A stretch of DNA of 34,282 bases from Akkermansia muciniphila (lineage in GTDB: Bacteria > Verrucomicrobiota > Verrucomicrobiia > Limisphaerales > SIBE01): contig CAMAWP010000029.1 in the NCBI GenBank assembly GCA_945861765.1, forward strand, positions 1 through 34,282, read 5' to 3'. Below the pieces are notes generated by a model that was given only the letters and a program-made list of their open reading frames with translations, made no database searches and was not told the DNA's origin. Each line of letters begins with the position of its first letter. Positions within the stretch are counted from its first letter, which is position 1. Below are positions 19,025-26,826 of this stretch, piece by piece. A program made the position numbers and the translations under genes.

Positions 19025-19120
19025 ATCTCAAATGGCGGCGAGGAGAATAGTTTCCTTCCCAATACCAAAGCGACGACTGAGTGTCATGAACAATTTGGGC
19101 ACCCTGATGTTCAAGTGGGA

Positions 19121-21472
19121 TCAATGGGCGCCGTTCGGACTGACCGAGTGGTACTGGTTAATTGCCGGTCTCGAAATGCTTTTCCTCCGTCCATTCGGCC
19201 ATACGATAACACCTCGCTCCACCTCGGTTGCTTTGCCCAGCCCGAAATGAGCCGTGGTGGCGTGTTGTGACCTGTAAGAATCTCCCGTCACCAAATGGCG
19301 TAATTGAGTTCCGGATTTCGTGGTCAGAAGGACTTTCGCGCCGACCGGTGAAAATCCGGGGCCAGACTCGCGCAACCGAATTCCAATCCAGTTTCCGGCG
19401 GTGCCCATGAAATTTGGAAAAAGGTGCATGACTTGGCGGGTTCGAGGCCACACTTGAAAAGTCGTCACGAGCAGGTCGAGTTTTCCGTCGCCATCGAGAT
19501 CATCGCTGACTACGTTCCGGCAATCCTCCTCCATGGCCACGCCCATAAGATAGCCCGCTTCCAAAAAGGATTTACCGGATTGGTTGAGGAACAGCCGATT
19601 CTTTTCGAAACCTCCGTAGGATTGCCCCATGCCGTGGTGTTTGGTTTGGACTGACCGGAAGTAGCGGTCGAGCACAGGGTCTTCCTTCGAAGATCCGAGG
19701 TAAATATCGTGTCGCCAGAAATGCCTTTCATAATCCTCAGTTGATTGGCCGCTGATATGACCGTTTACGACATAAACGTCTTCATCTCCGTCGTTGTCAA
19801 AGTCCCCGGTGGTGACACCCCACGACCAACCAGAGCGCGAGATTTGATCGCTCATGGGTGTTTGTTGGAATCGCGCTCCTCGTTTGAAGTACAGTCGATT
19901 GCCGTGGGCCATCTTCGAGCGCATCCGATGGTATTCTGCAAACTCTGCCGGACCAGCGTCGAAATCATTCATGCGGTTGGCTGTAAATGAATTCATACCG
20001 ATGACCAGGAAGTCGAGTGTGCCGTCCATGTCATAATCGCCGAATGTGTGCGCCATTCCGAACGCATGACTCTCATCGAGCATCCCGGTCGTGACATCCG
20101 CAAAGTGCCCGCTGCCATTGTTGAGATACACATCCGCGCCCGCGAAATCACTCACCACCAAGAGATCCAAATCACCATCGTTGTCGAGGTCCACGAACGA
20201 GTTGCTATAGGTGCGTCTAAATCGCTTTGCCGCCAGACCCGCTTGCTCAGTCCGGTCTTCAAAATTGCCACTGCTATCGTTCACGAGCAAAAACGCCGGA
20301 TGCCCGTCGTTGGCATCGTAGTACGGAGTAGGCATTTGGCCGTCCTGATATGGAACTTTGTATTGGGTCAGCCAGACATCCAGATCGCCATCCTTATCGA
20401 TGTCTCCCGCCGTCATGACGAATGGATTTACCAACGGATGGTTCAAAAATCGGATTCGCTTGGCGGGTGTTGGGAATCGGCCTTCCGGATTCCCATGAAA
20501 CAGCGCCAAACCCTGTGGATCGACGCCTAGGAAATCCACCACTCCGTCTCCGTCAAAATCCGCGATAAGTCCAGTATTCAGCAACGGAAGCGGATGCTGA
20601 AGGAGTAGATCTGGTTTGAACACGCCTTGAGCTTTGTTCCAAAACACCCGGTTCACTCTGGCGAGAATAATCTCGGACAAACCGTCGCCATCGAGGTCGT
20701 AGAGCTGCAGGTTCGGTTCCAGAAACCGATCGTTTTTCTCCGGTGTGATTTCTGCCGCGATCACGTGGTGGAATGGCGTCTCGCCTTGACGCGAAAGCAC
20801 TTTGATCTCGGTCGCATCGATCAGTTCAGGGAACGGTTCATCATCAGTTCCCGTGTTTTGGCGCCACACGATCCGAAGATTGCCGCGAACTATGCAACGC
20901 TCCTCCTTTTCGGGATTCAGAATGTGCAAGGTCATCGCGATGACCGAGGTCGCAACTCCAGTCGCAGAGGTTGAAAACCGTGAATGACGCCATTCAGACT
21001 GTTCCAAACGGAAGCCTTCTTGCCTCCATTTTTCAACGAGCTGTCGCCAAGCCTCTGGTACGATCTGCCGGATTGGGCCGCCAAAACTCCGTGTGGCAAT
21101 CCCGTGGTCACTTATGCCGGGTTCGACGTCGGCTCCAAGCAGCAACCGGCCGAAGGGGAACATCGCCAAAACGGAAAAAGAGTTCTCTTTAGTTCGGAGT
21201 TGATCCCAGAGCTTCACAAAAACTGCTTCATGCCTTTGGGCCAACATCTCCTGAGCCCAAACCGTTTGGTCGAGCTGATTTTGCTGGGCTTCAATCGCCA
21301 AAAAACCTTTGATGATTTTCTCCTCGGCCAGGGTAGCGAGATTGGTCGAAATGGTTTCCGAAGAATTTACGGCGGAATGCCTGGTCGCACTGCTCAGCCG
21401 AAAAACCCAATAAAGAGTAAAGCTCAACAGCAGCGTGCTGAAAACCCTTTTGACGAAAGTCGCCCGACTCAT
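19121..21472 (-). CDS. FG-GAP/VCBS-repeat protein with C-terminal ASPIC/UnbV domain (CRTAC1-like), membrane-anchored
   Basis: A 783-residue protein. Residues 9-27 are a hydrophobic segment after basic residues, with no clear cleavage site, so it may be an inner-membrane anchor. Residues 30-240 are unassigned. Seven calcium-loop repeats of DxDxDG type follow at about 259, 305, 357, 428, 479, 557 and 658 (for example DLDGDGLSEI, DFDGDGVVDF, DIDKDGDLDV, DFDNDGDEDV), forming an integrin-alpha-like beta-propeller. The C-terminal UnbV/ASPIC domain spans about 693-765 (GNWIGIRLRESG, PVGAKVLLTTKSG, SQHATTAHFGLG, VIVWPNGR). Such proteins are extracellular or periplasmic and probably bind ligands or partners; the function is unknown. 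A consensus -35 box lies just upstream. Confidence 0.9.
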   Translation of the reverse strand: MSRATFVKRVFSTLLLSFTLYWVFRLSSATRHSAVNSSETISTNLATLAEEKIIKGFLAIEAQQNQLDQTVWAQEMLAQRHEAVFVKLWDQLRTKENSFSVLAMFPFGRLLLGADVEPGISDHGIATRSFGGPIRQIVPEAWRQLVEKWRQEGFRLEQSEWRHSRFSTSATGVATSVIAMTLHILNPEKEERCIVRGNLRIVWRQNTGTDDEPFPELIDATEIKVLSRQGETPFHHVIAAEITPEKNDRFLEPNLQLYDLDGDGLSEIILARVNRVFWNKAQGVFKPDLLLQHPLPLLNTGLIADFDGDGVVDFLGVDPQGLALFHGNPEGRFPTPAKRIRFLNHPLVNPFVMTAGDIDKDGDLDVWLTQYKVPYQDGQMPTPYYDANDGHPAFLLVNDSSGNFEDRTEQAGLAAKRFRRTYSNSFVDLDNDGDLDLLVVSDFAGADVYLNNGSGHFADVTTGMLDESHAFGMAHTFGDYDMDGTLDFLVIGMNSFTANRMNDFDAGPAEFAEYHRMRSKMAHGNRLYFKRGARFQQTPMSDQISRSGWSWGVTTGDFDNDGDEDVYVVNGHISGQSTEDYERHFWRHDIYLGSSKEDPVLDRYFRSVQTKHHGMGQSYGGFEKNRLFLNQSGKSFLEAGYLMGVAMEEDCRNVVSDDLDGDGKLDLLVTTFQVWPRTRQVMHLFPNFMGTAGNWIGIRLRESGPGFSPVGAKVLLTTKSGTQLRHLVTGDSYRSQHATTAHFGLGKATEVERGVIVWPNGRRKSISRPAINQYHSVSPNGAH

Positions 21473-21492
21473 GGAAGTCGAAATAAATCAGC

Positions 21493-21520
21493 CCAATACG
21501 CTTGTCGGTGGATTTGTCAA
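21493..21520 (-). promoter_or_regulatory. Candidate promoter of the UnbV-domain gene
   Basis: Perfect TTGACA on the minus strand (21520-21515) and TATTGG (21498-21493) are 16 bp apart, about 20 bp before ATG 21472. The -10 box is weak. Confidence 0.4.
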
Positions 21521-21550
21521 AACGGACAGACGGCGACCGCTGCCTCAGAA

Positions 21551-21790
21551 ATCCTGATCCAGTGCGCGTGATCCTTGGGTGTAGGGATTGTCCTGAACTC
21601 CCTTTCCCCTAACCCTCCCAGGAGGGGTACGGACAGAGCTCCCCTCCTGGGAGGGGTAGGGGTGGGTCGGTTCATGGAGCGGGAAATCGCCAATGCCACT
21701 TGGAGCAACCTCGACGCGCGCACTCTCTCCCGATGCGGAAAACGATTCTCCCTCTCCTCGGGGAGAGGGCTGGGGTGAGGGGAGAGGCCG
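21551..21790. repeat. Intergenic hairpin repeat, copy A
   Basis: The 477-bp gap between the UnbV gene and the LamG gene is mostly this repeat; no gene is supported. It begins ATCCTGATCC, has CTTGGGTGTA and CTGAACTCCCTTTCCCCT, two CCCTCCCAGGAGGGG-type palindromes (about 21614-21628 and 21640-21656), then the hairpin CCCTCTCCTCGGGGAGAGGG at 21750-21769 followed by TGGGGTGAGGGG. The same blocks occur in the same order in the copy at 24415-24610. Confidence 0.8.
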
Positions 21791-21894
21791 CGTCAGTAGT
21801 AAAAGAGGAATTATCTCGTTTCCAGGACATGAGGCAGCCGCCCGGCATCCGGCGTACCTTAATCTCAACTTGAGAGCAACTTGGAATCAACGTT

Positions 21895-21923
21895 AAAAAA
21901 GGCCGGCCTTTCGCCCGGCCTTT
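21895..21923 (-). terminator. Rho-independent terminator of the LamG gene
   Basis: Read on the minus strand: AAAGGCCGG, an 8-base loop, CCGGCCTTT, then a run of T, 27 bp after the stop codon of the gene ending at 21950. Stem of nine pairs, GC-rich, followed directly by T. Confidence 0.85.
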
Positions 21924-21949
21924 CGCAACCAATTTGTGCCTGAATTCTA

Positions 21950-24169
21950 TTACTTCGATCGATAGAATTTGCCTGCCCCCGCGAACGGGACATCAAGAGG
22001 GCTCTTGGCTCCTGCCACGTCCGTCCAAGGTCCGGTCACACTATCCGCCGATTGGAGCGTTCCGGTGAAGGTCACACGGAGCCCCGATGCTGTACGTGCC
22101 GCGACAATCTTTACGGGTGGAGGCGCAATCGCCGATCCAGCTTTGCCGAGATCATAGACCTGAAGCGCTTCAGCGGCAGACAGTGCACGGCCGAAAACGG
22201 CCACTTCATCGGCCAATCCGCGCCAGCGTTCCTGAGTGCCCTGCCCACCCAAGTACAATGGTTGTCTGTTAATGGGCGCGCCCGTGATGCTGTTGGTGGT
22301 GTTGGCGGGTTGACCGTCGCGGTAGTAGGTTAGAGCCGTGCCCTTCTTTACCACAAGGTGATGAGTCCATTTGTTTGTCACGAAGTCGGTGTAGTCCACA
22401 TTCTGGCCAGCGCCACCGAAGTGCCACTCGAAAGACGAAGGAGTGAACTTGATGAACTCACGCGGGTTGAAATCCACCCCTGCGGCGTTGTATCGGTTGC
22501 CGAACACGATGGTAGTGTTAGCGGTTGTTTCAGATTTAATCCACAAAGACCAGGAGAAGTCATTGTTCGTTGTCATCGCTGGGAGGATCGTGCCGAAATC
22601 GATGACATTCGTCCCGGTGGCTTTGTAAACCTTACCCCGTTCAGCGTCTGTCACCCAAGAACCGACGCTGCTGTTGATGATCTTTCCATCGTTGCCAGTG
22701 CCGCTCCCGTCGCTAACGACATCACCGCTTGTCTCGTCCATTCGCCAGTAACCGAGTAATCCGCTTAGGTTGCCGACTGCGGGTGGCGGCGGCGGGGCAA
22801 CATCTCCCGACGTGACCCGAATATTGTCAAAGGCCACGATTTCGTTCCACCAGGTGGTGACTGCCTCAATCCGAATTCCGATTTTAGAGAGGTTCCCAGG
22901 GATGCTATAAGTTACGTCTTGAAATTTCAGCCCAAGGCGCGTCGGCTTCGTCGGGTTCGTGGGGAAATCATTGAAGAATTTGTCGGTCCCACTGGGAGAC
23001 GTAAAGTGGATGAGCGGGGCATCGGGATTGTAAGCCAAGGGGCCGTCTCCGTCTGGATCGATGAAGACTTTGAGGTAGTCGCTTGTTTCGAAATCCAAAT
23101 AAGTGCCGGCCACGGCGATTGTGAGTTTGAGGTTGCTCTTGCCCGCCACATCGATCTGCTTGGTGAACGTCAGCGTCTTGGCGGCCACATCCGTGCTGAA
23201 TTTATTCAAACCGGATCCGCCAAAGAAGTCGTTCCCGTCCTGCCCACCGAAGGGGCCACCGCCATAGACAGCTCCGCCGTTCTCACCGCTTTCCAAGAGA
23301 ACCAGGAAAGGAGCCGTCTCAATCACGTTGGGGTCCGCCGCGGATGGCCTCTTGAACGTAGCGAGCGTGATGGCGCCAATAGGAATCTCGGTGCCGATGC
23401 CGTCGAAGGTGCTCGGTGTGGTGACGATTTTGAAGGAGCCTGTCTTACCCCCAGCAGCGGGGTGAGCCGGTGCGGCGATGGTCACGTTCCCGATATCGAG
23501 ATCTGTATAGGTTGAGCCGATGGTGCTGACGAGTTCGTCGTCATGGCCAGGGCCGTTGTAAGTGAGCATTGGAACCTTGTAGCTCACGAAGCGGCTGACA
23601 TTGCCGCCGCTGCTGGATTGAATGATGAGATCCACTACCGGCACCGCAGGCATATCCACCGACTGGTCGTCGTCGGTCACCGTGTAACCTTTTGCCATCA
23701 GACGGTCGCGGAGGACTTCATCACCCACTCCATTGACGCTCGGCGCGAACATCACTTTGGCTCCGACCTTGTTATTGACGAGCCATTTGACGGTCGAGTC
23801 GAATAAAGCCAGTAAATCAGGCGTCACCACGGACGGGTCAATCGTATGGTGCCAGTACATGAGTGCCCGGCGAGCAGGCGTTGGCCCCGGAACACCCACA
23901 ATGGAGGTTTTGGATTTTCGCGCCCAGTAAATTGGGCCAAGCTGATCTTGATTCCCAAGCTCCGACTTGATCCGCGGCACTTCAAACACTTCGGCCCCTT
24001 CGGTGACGTAGCGCGTCCCTTCGCCGTCTGTTTCGAAGCTTTCTTGGAATAGAAGCTGGGCTCTGGCCGGGAGCGCCAGACACATGAGACCGAGAACAAT
24101 CATGGCGGCCCTGGCCAGGCGGCACAACTGTCGTTGGAGTGATGATTTTGGATTCGAAGCAATCGACAT
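21950..24169 (-). CDS. Secreted LamG-domain protein with N-terminal amidotransferase-like region
   Basis: A 739-residue protein from ATG 24169. The signal peptide is residues 1-37 (RAAMIVLGLMCLALPARA, then Q). Residues 100-270 (ALMYWHHTIDPSVVTPDLLA, VGAKVMFAPSVNGVGDEVL, MLTYNGPGHDDE) look like a flavodoxin/class I amidotransferase-like fold seen in many secreted verrucomicrobial proteins. Residues 330-455 are probably a beta-sandwich (YLKVFIDPDGDG, IVAFDNIRV), followed by a proline linker. A LamG/concanavalin-type domain covers 470-680 (GYWRMDETSGDVV, WSLWIKSE, GLADEVAVFGRALSAAE), and a short C-terminal beta domain ends in GAGKFYRSK. Binding of carbohydrate or cell-surface material is plausible; the exact role is unknown. 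The frame extends to 24295, but the promoter lies inside that extension, so the start at 24169 is preferred. Confidence 0.85.
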   Translation of the reverse strand: MSIASNPKSSLQRQLCRLARAAMIVLGLMCLALPARAQLLFQESFETDGEGTRYVTEGAEVFEVPRIKSELGNQDQLGPIYWARKSKTSIVGVPGPTPARRALMYWHHTIDPSVVTPDLLALFDSTVKWLVNNKVGAKVMFAPSVNGVGDEVLRDRLMAKGYTVTDDDQSVDMPAVPVVDLIIQSSSGGNVSRFVSYKVPMLTYNGPGHDDELVSTIGSTYTDLDIGNVTIAAPAHPAAGGKTGSFKIVTTPSTFDGIGTEIPIGAITLATFKRPSAADPNVIETAPFLVLLESGENGGAVYGGGPFGGQDGNDFFGGSGLNKFSTDVAAKTLTFTKQIDVAGKSNLKLTIAVAGTYLDFETSDYLKVFIDPDGDGPLAYNPDAPLIHFTSPSGTDKFFNDFPTNPTKPTRLGLKFQDVTYSIPGNLSKIGIRIEAVTTWWNEIVAFDNIRVTSGDVAPPPPPAVGNLSGLLGYWRMDETSGDVVSDGSGTGNDGKIINSSVGSWVTDAERGKVYKATGTNVIDFGTILPAMTTNNDFSWSLWIKSETTANTTIVFGNRYNAAGVDFNPREFIKFTPSSFEWHFGGAGQNVDYTDFVTNKWTHHLVVKKGTALTYYRDGQPANTTNSITGAPINRQPLYLGGQGTQERWRGLADEVAVFGRALSAAEALQVYDLGKAGSAIAPPPVKIVAARTASGLRVTFTGTLQSADSVTGPWTDVAGAKSPLDVPFAGAGKFYRSK

Positions 24170-24266
24170 AATTTGAGTTCTTTGTTTTAGAGGTTTGGTT
24201 TGGTTGACTGTGAGGGTGCTACTCACGTATCTGTCAGTTGGTTGTTTGGGTTGATTTGCGAGGGGG

Positions 24267-24295
24267 ATTAGAATCCAATCTAAACTTCTTGACAA
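24267..24295 (-). promoter_or_regulatory. Strong sigma70 promoter of the secreted LamG gene
   Basis: TTGTCA (24295-24290, 5 of 6), exactly 17 bp, then TCTAAT (24272-24267, 5 of 6). The predicted start is near 24260, leaving a leader of about 90 bases before ATG 24169. The same bases would be the first codons of the longer reading of the gene, which argues against that start. Confidence 0.65.
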
Positions 24296-24414
24296 GAAAA
24301 TTACCGGAAGAGTTTCAGAGTTTTAGCTTTATCCTCGTTCTGATCCGGGTCGGATAAACGGAAACGGCGGAGTGCGCTGCTGTCGTTCTCTGTTCTTGCG
24401 ACGAAGCCCCAGAG

Positions 24415-24806
24415 ATCCTGATCCGATGCTGGAGATTCTTGGGTGTATGGAATTGATCTGAACTCCCTTTCCCCTCACCCTAAGCCTCTCCCCGAGGAGA
24501 GGGAAACATGCGCGTGCACTCCCCTCATCGTCCAGCGCCCTCGACTTCCCCGCGACGGAATCCGATTCTCCCTCTCCTCGGGGAGAGGGCCGGGGTGAGG
24601 GGAAACGGAGCCTTATCCAATCCCAACGCGCTCGGTTCCTCCGCCGCCTCCTTTCCCCTCACCCTAACCCTCTCCCCGAGGAGAGGGAAAATGGATTCCA
24701 GGCATTGCTCTCCCCAACCGCCCTCAGCCTCTTGCCGCGACGGAGTTCTATTCTCCCTCTCCTCGGGGAGAGGGCCGGGGAGAGGGGAAAAGCCGTTCTC
24801 TTTCGG
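24415..24806. repeat. Intergenic hairpin repeat cluster, copy B and two further units
   Basis: Fills most of the gap between the LamG gene and rng; no gene is supported. It opens with the blocks of copy A (ATCCTGATCC, TTCTTGGGTGTA, CTGAACTCCCTTTCCCCT). Four hairpins then alternate in orientation: CCTCTCCCCGAGGAGAGG near 24486-24503, CCCTCTCCTCGGGGAGAGGG at 24570-24589, its complement at 24668-24687, and again at 24755-24774. Each is flanked by CCCTCACCCTA or its complement, and the spacers contain CGCGACGGA-like text. The last hairpins may also end transcription of rng. Confidence 0.8.
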
Positions 24807-24837
24807 CTGACTCGACTCGCGGAGTTTGCTTAAACCA

Positions 24838-26823
24838 TCATGAACCCACGCTCGCCAGTTCTTCGTTGGTCGTGACGTTGACGATCTTGAACTGTTCGGC
24901 GTGGAAGCCGGGGTCAGCGCGGAAAGAGAGTTTGCCGAAATAACGCTTCTCCAATTCAATCAGCAGTTTCTCGTCCTCGGTTCGGAGCCGTTCCAGAACG
25001 GTGGAGTTCACGACAATCCGGAGTTGGAAATCGGATTCGTCACGGGTCCGTTTCTTCAGAATTTCACTCAGTTTGCGTTGAATTTCCACGCTCATGGTCA
25101 AAGTGCTCTTCACTTTTCCGCGGCCTTTGCAGTATGGGCAATCGTCATAGACGGCCGCTCGGACGCTTTCCGAATGGCGCTGACGGGTCATTTCGACGAG
25201 GCCGAGCTGCGAGATGGGCAAGACATGAGTTTTGGCCTTGTCTCGGCGAAGTCCTTCTTTGATGCGCTGATAAACGGTGTGCTGATCGCGCCGGGACTTC
25301 ATGTCGATGAAGTCGAGGACGATGAGGCCGCCCATGTTGCGGAGTCGAAGTTGCCGGCAGATTTCATCGGCGGCTTCGAGATTAACTTTCACGATGGTCG
25401 AGTCCTGATCCTTGCCGCTCTTGTGTCGGCCAGTATTGACGTCGATAGCCACCAGAGCCTCTGTCTCATCGATGACGATGTGGCCGCCGCTCTTCAGGTG
25501 CGCCTGGCGCGAGAACGCGCTTTCCAATTGGCGTGTGACATTGAAGCGATCGAAGATCGGCTGTGAATCGTTATAGGGCTTAACCTTGGAAGTTGAACGC
25601 CGAGAAATTCGGCTGATCATTTCGCGGATGCGTTCGTATTGCTGTTGGCTGTCCACGATAATTCGCTCGACATCCTCGGTCAGAAAATCGCGGACGGTAC
25701 GCTCGATCAGGTCGGGTTCCAGGAACACGCAGGTCGCGGTCGGTTGCTTGGTGATGTTTTCCTGGATCCGTTTCCATTCATCGAGCAGCAAAGCCAGGTC
25801 ACGCACAAAGTACCGAGCTTGCTGCCCTTCACCGATTGTGCGGATGATCACTCCCATGCCGTCGGGAATATTCAGGCTGCGCAGGATTTTTTTGAGGCGC
25901 TGACGTTCTTCAACATTCTCAATTTTTCGAGAGATGCCGCTCTGATCCGAGTTGGGCAAAAGGACGAGATAGCGTCCTGGCAAGGCTAGGTTGGTGGTGA
26001 CGCGCGGCCCTTTCGTGCCTATCGGGCCTTTGGTGACTTGGACGATGATGTCGGTGCCAGGCGGGTAGAGTCGAGGAATGTCCCGCTGTGTGATACGAGG
26101 CTTCTCCTTTTTCTTTGTTTCCCGTTCGACCACTTCAACGGCGCTATCAAAGTTTGCGGGCACGATATCCCAGTAGTGAAGAAAGGCGTTCTTCTCGAAA
26201 CCGATATCGACAAATGCCGCCTTGAGGCCGTCTTCGAGGTTTCGGACTTTCCCTTTGAAGATGCTTCCGACCAATCGTTCGTCGCTGGTGCGCTCGATCG
26301 TAAACTCTTCGAGCTTGCCTTCCTCCATGACGGCGACGCGTATTTCGAGCGATTCTGCATTGATGATGACCTCTTTATGGATGGTCTTAACGGGGTTCAT
26401 CAATCGTTGAACTTTTTTGATCACTTTGTTCGCCGCAGCCTTGATGGTCTCGACGATGCCTTGGGGAGCAGGGTCCTTGACTGGGACAGGAGTGAATCCG
26501 GTTTCCTCCTGCACTTGAGCTGGGGTCGCCAGATTCGGCTCGCGAAAGTGATGTTTCTTTTGGTCTTCCGTTTCGGTCCCTCCTTCGGCCTGTGGAGCGG
26601 CATCGGGAGGCAAGCCCGCGGCAACATTCTCGGCTCGCTCGATTTCCTGCTTGTGGTGCGATCGGTCAAAAATGCTGTCTGGAGAAGTCTTGTCGCCCAA
26701 AGCGTCAGCTCGAGCTTCTGTGGCGGCACGATCATTGCGTGAGCCGTCTGTTGATGACATACCGCCGCTCGGACGGAACCGCATGCCGCCTCGGCGGCGG
26801 TTCGAAAAATTTCTTTCACTCAT
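24838..26823 (-). CDS. rng: Ribonuclease E/G
   Basis: A 661-residue protein. Residues 1-145 are a charged, Gly/Arg/Ser-rich, probably disordered extension. The RNase E/G core begins near 150 (KEVIINAESLEIRVAVMEEG), and an S1 RNA-binding subdomain runs at about 183-290 (GSIFKGKVRNLEDGLKAAFV, DIGFEKNAFLH). The catalytic DNase I-like part has Asp461 and Asn463 in AIDVNTG and Asp504 in GGLIVLDFIDM, which match the E. coli metal ligands Asp303, Asn305 and Asp346. The zinc-link CPYC (562-565) is followed by KGRGKVKS. It is an endonuclease cutting 5'-monophosphorylated single-stranded RNA, in rRNA maturation and mRNA decay. The length and lack of a long C-terminal scaffold favour RNase G, but the N-terminal extension is unusual. 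It starts three bases after the rodA stop and is last in the mre operon. Confidence 0.92.
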   Translation of the reverse strand: MSERNFSNRRRGGMRFRPSGGMSSTDGSRNDRAATEARADALGDKTSPDSIFDRSHHKQEIERAENVAAGLPPDAAPQAEGGTETEDQKKHHFREPNLATPAQVQEETGFTPVPVKDPAPQGIVETIKAAANKVIKKVQRLMNPVKTIHKEVIINAESLEIRVAVMEEGKLEEFTIERTSDERLVGSIFKGKVRNLEDGLKAAFVDIGFEKNAFLHYWDIVPANFDSAVEVVERETKKKEKPRITQRDIPRLYPPGTDIIVQVTKGPIGTKGPRVTTNLALPGRYLVLLPNSDQSGISRKIENVEERQRLKKILRSLNIPDGMGVIIRTIGEGQQARYFVRDLALLLDEWKRIQENITKQPTATCVFLEPDLIERTVRDFLTEDVERIIVDSQQQYERIREMISRISRRSTSKVKPYNDSQPIFDRFNVTRQLESAFSRQAHLKSGGHIVIDETEALVAIDVNTGRHKSGKDQDSTIVKVNLEAADEICRQLRLRNMGGLIVLDFIDMKSRRDQHTVYQRIKEGLRRDKAKTHVLPISQLGLVEMTRQRHSESVRAAVYDDCPYCKGRGKVKSTLTMSVEIQRKLSEILKKRTRDESDFQLRIVVNSTVLERLRTEDEKLLIELEKRYFGKLSFRADPGFHAEQFKIVNVTTNEELASVGS

Positions 26824-26826
26824 AAG

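Noticed and set aside
21575-21932. Overlapping frames in the 21.5-21.9 kb gap
   Set aside because: They translate hairpin repeats and the terminator, and none has a ribosome site or recognisable domain.
24170-24295. Upstream extension of the secreted LamG protein to 24295
   Set aside because: The extension contains a near-consensus promoter and would bury the signal peptide 60 residues inside the protein.
24486-24790. CRISPR array
   Set aside because: The repeated hairpins alternate in orientation, spacers are unequal and partly similar, and no cas genes are near.
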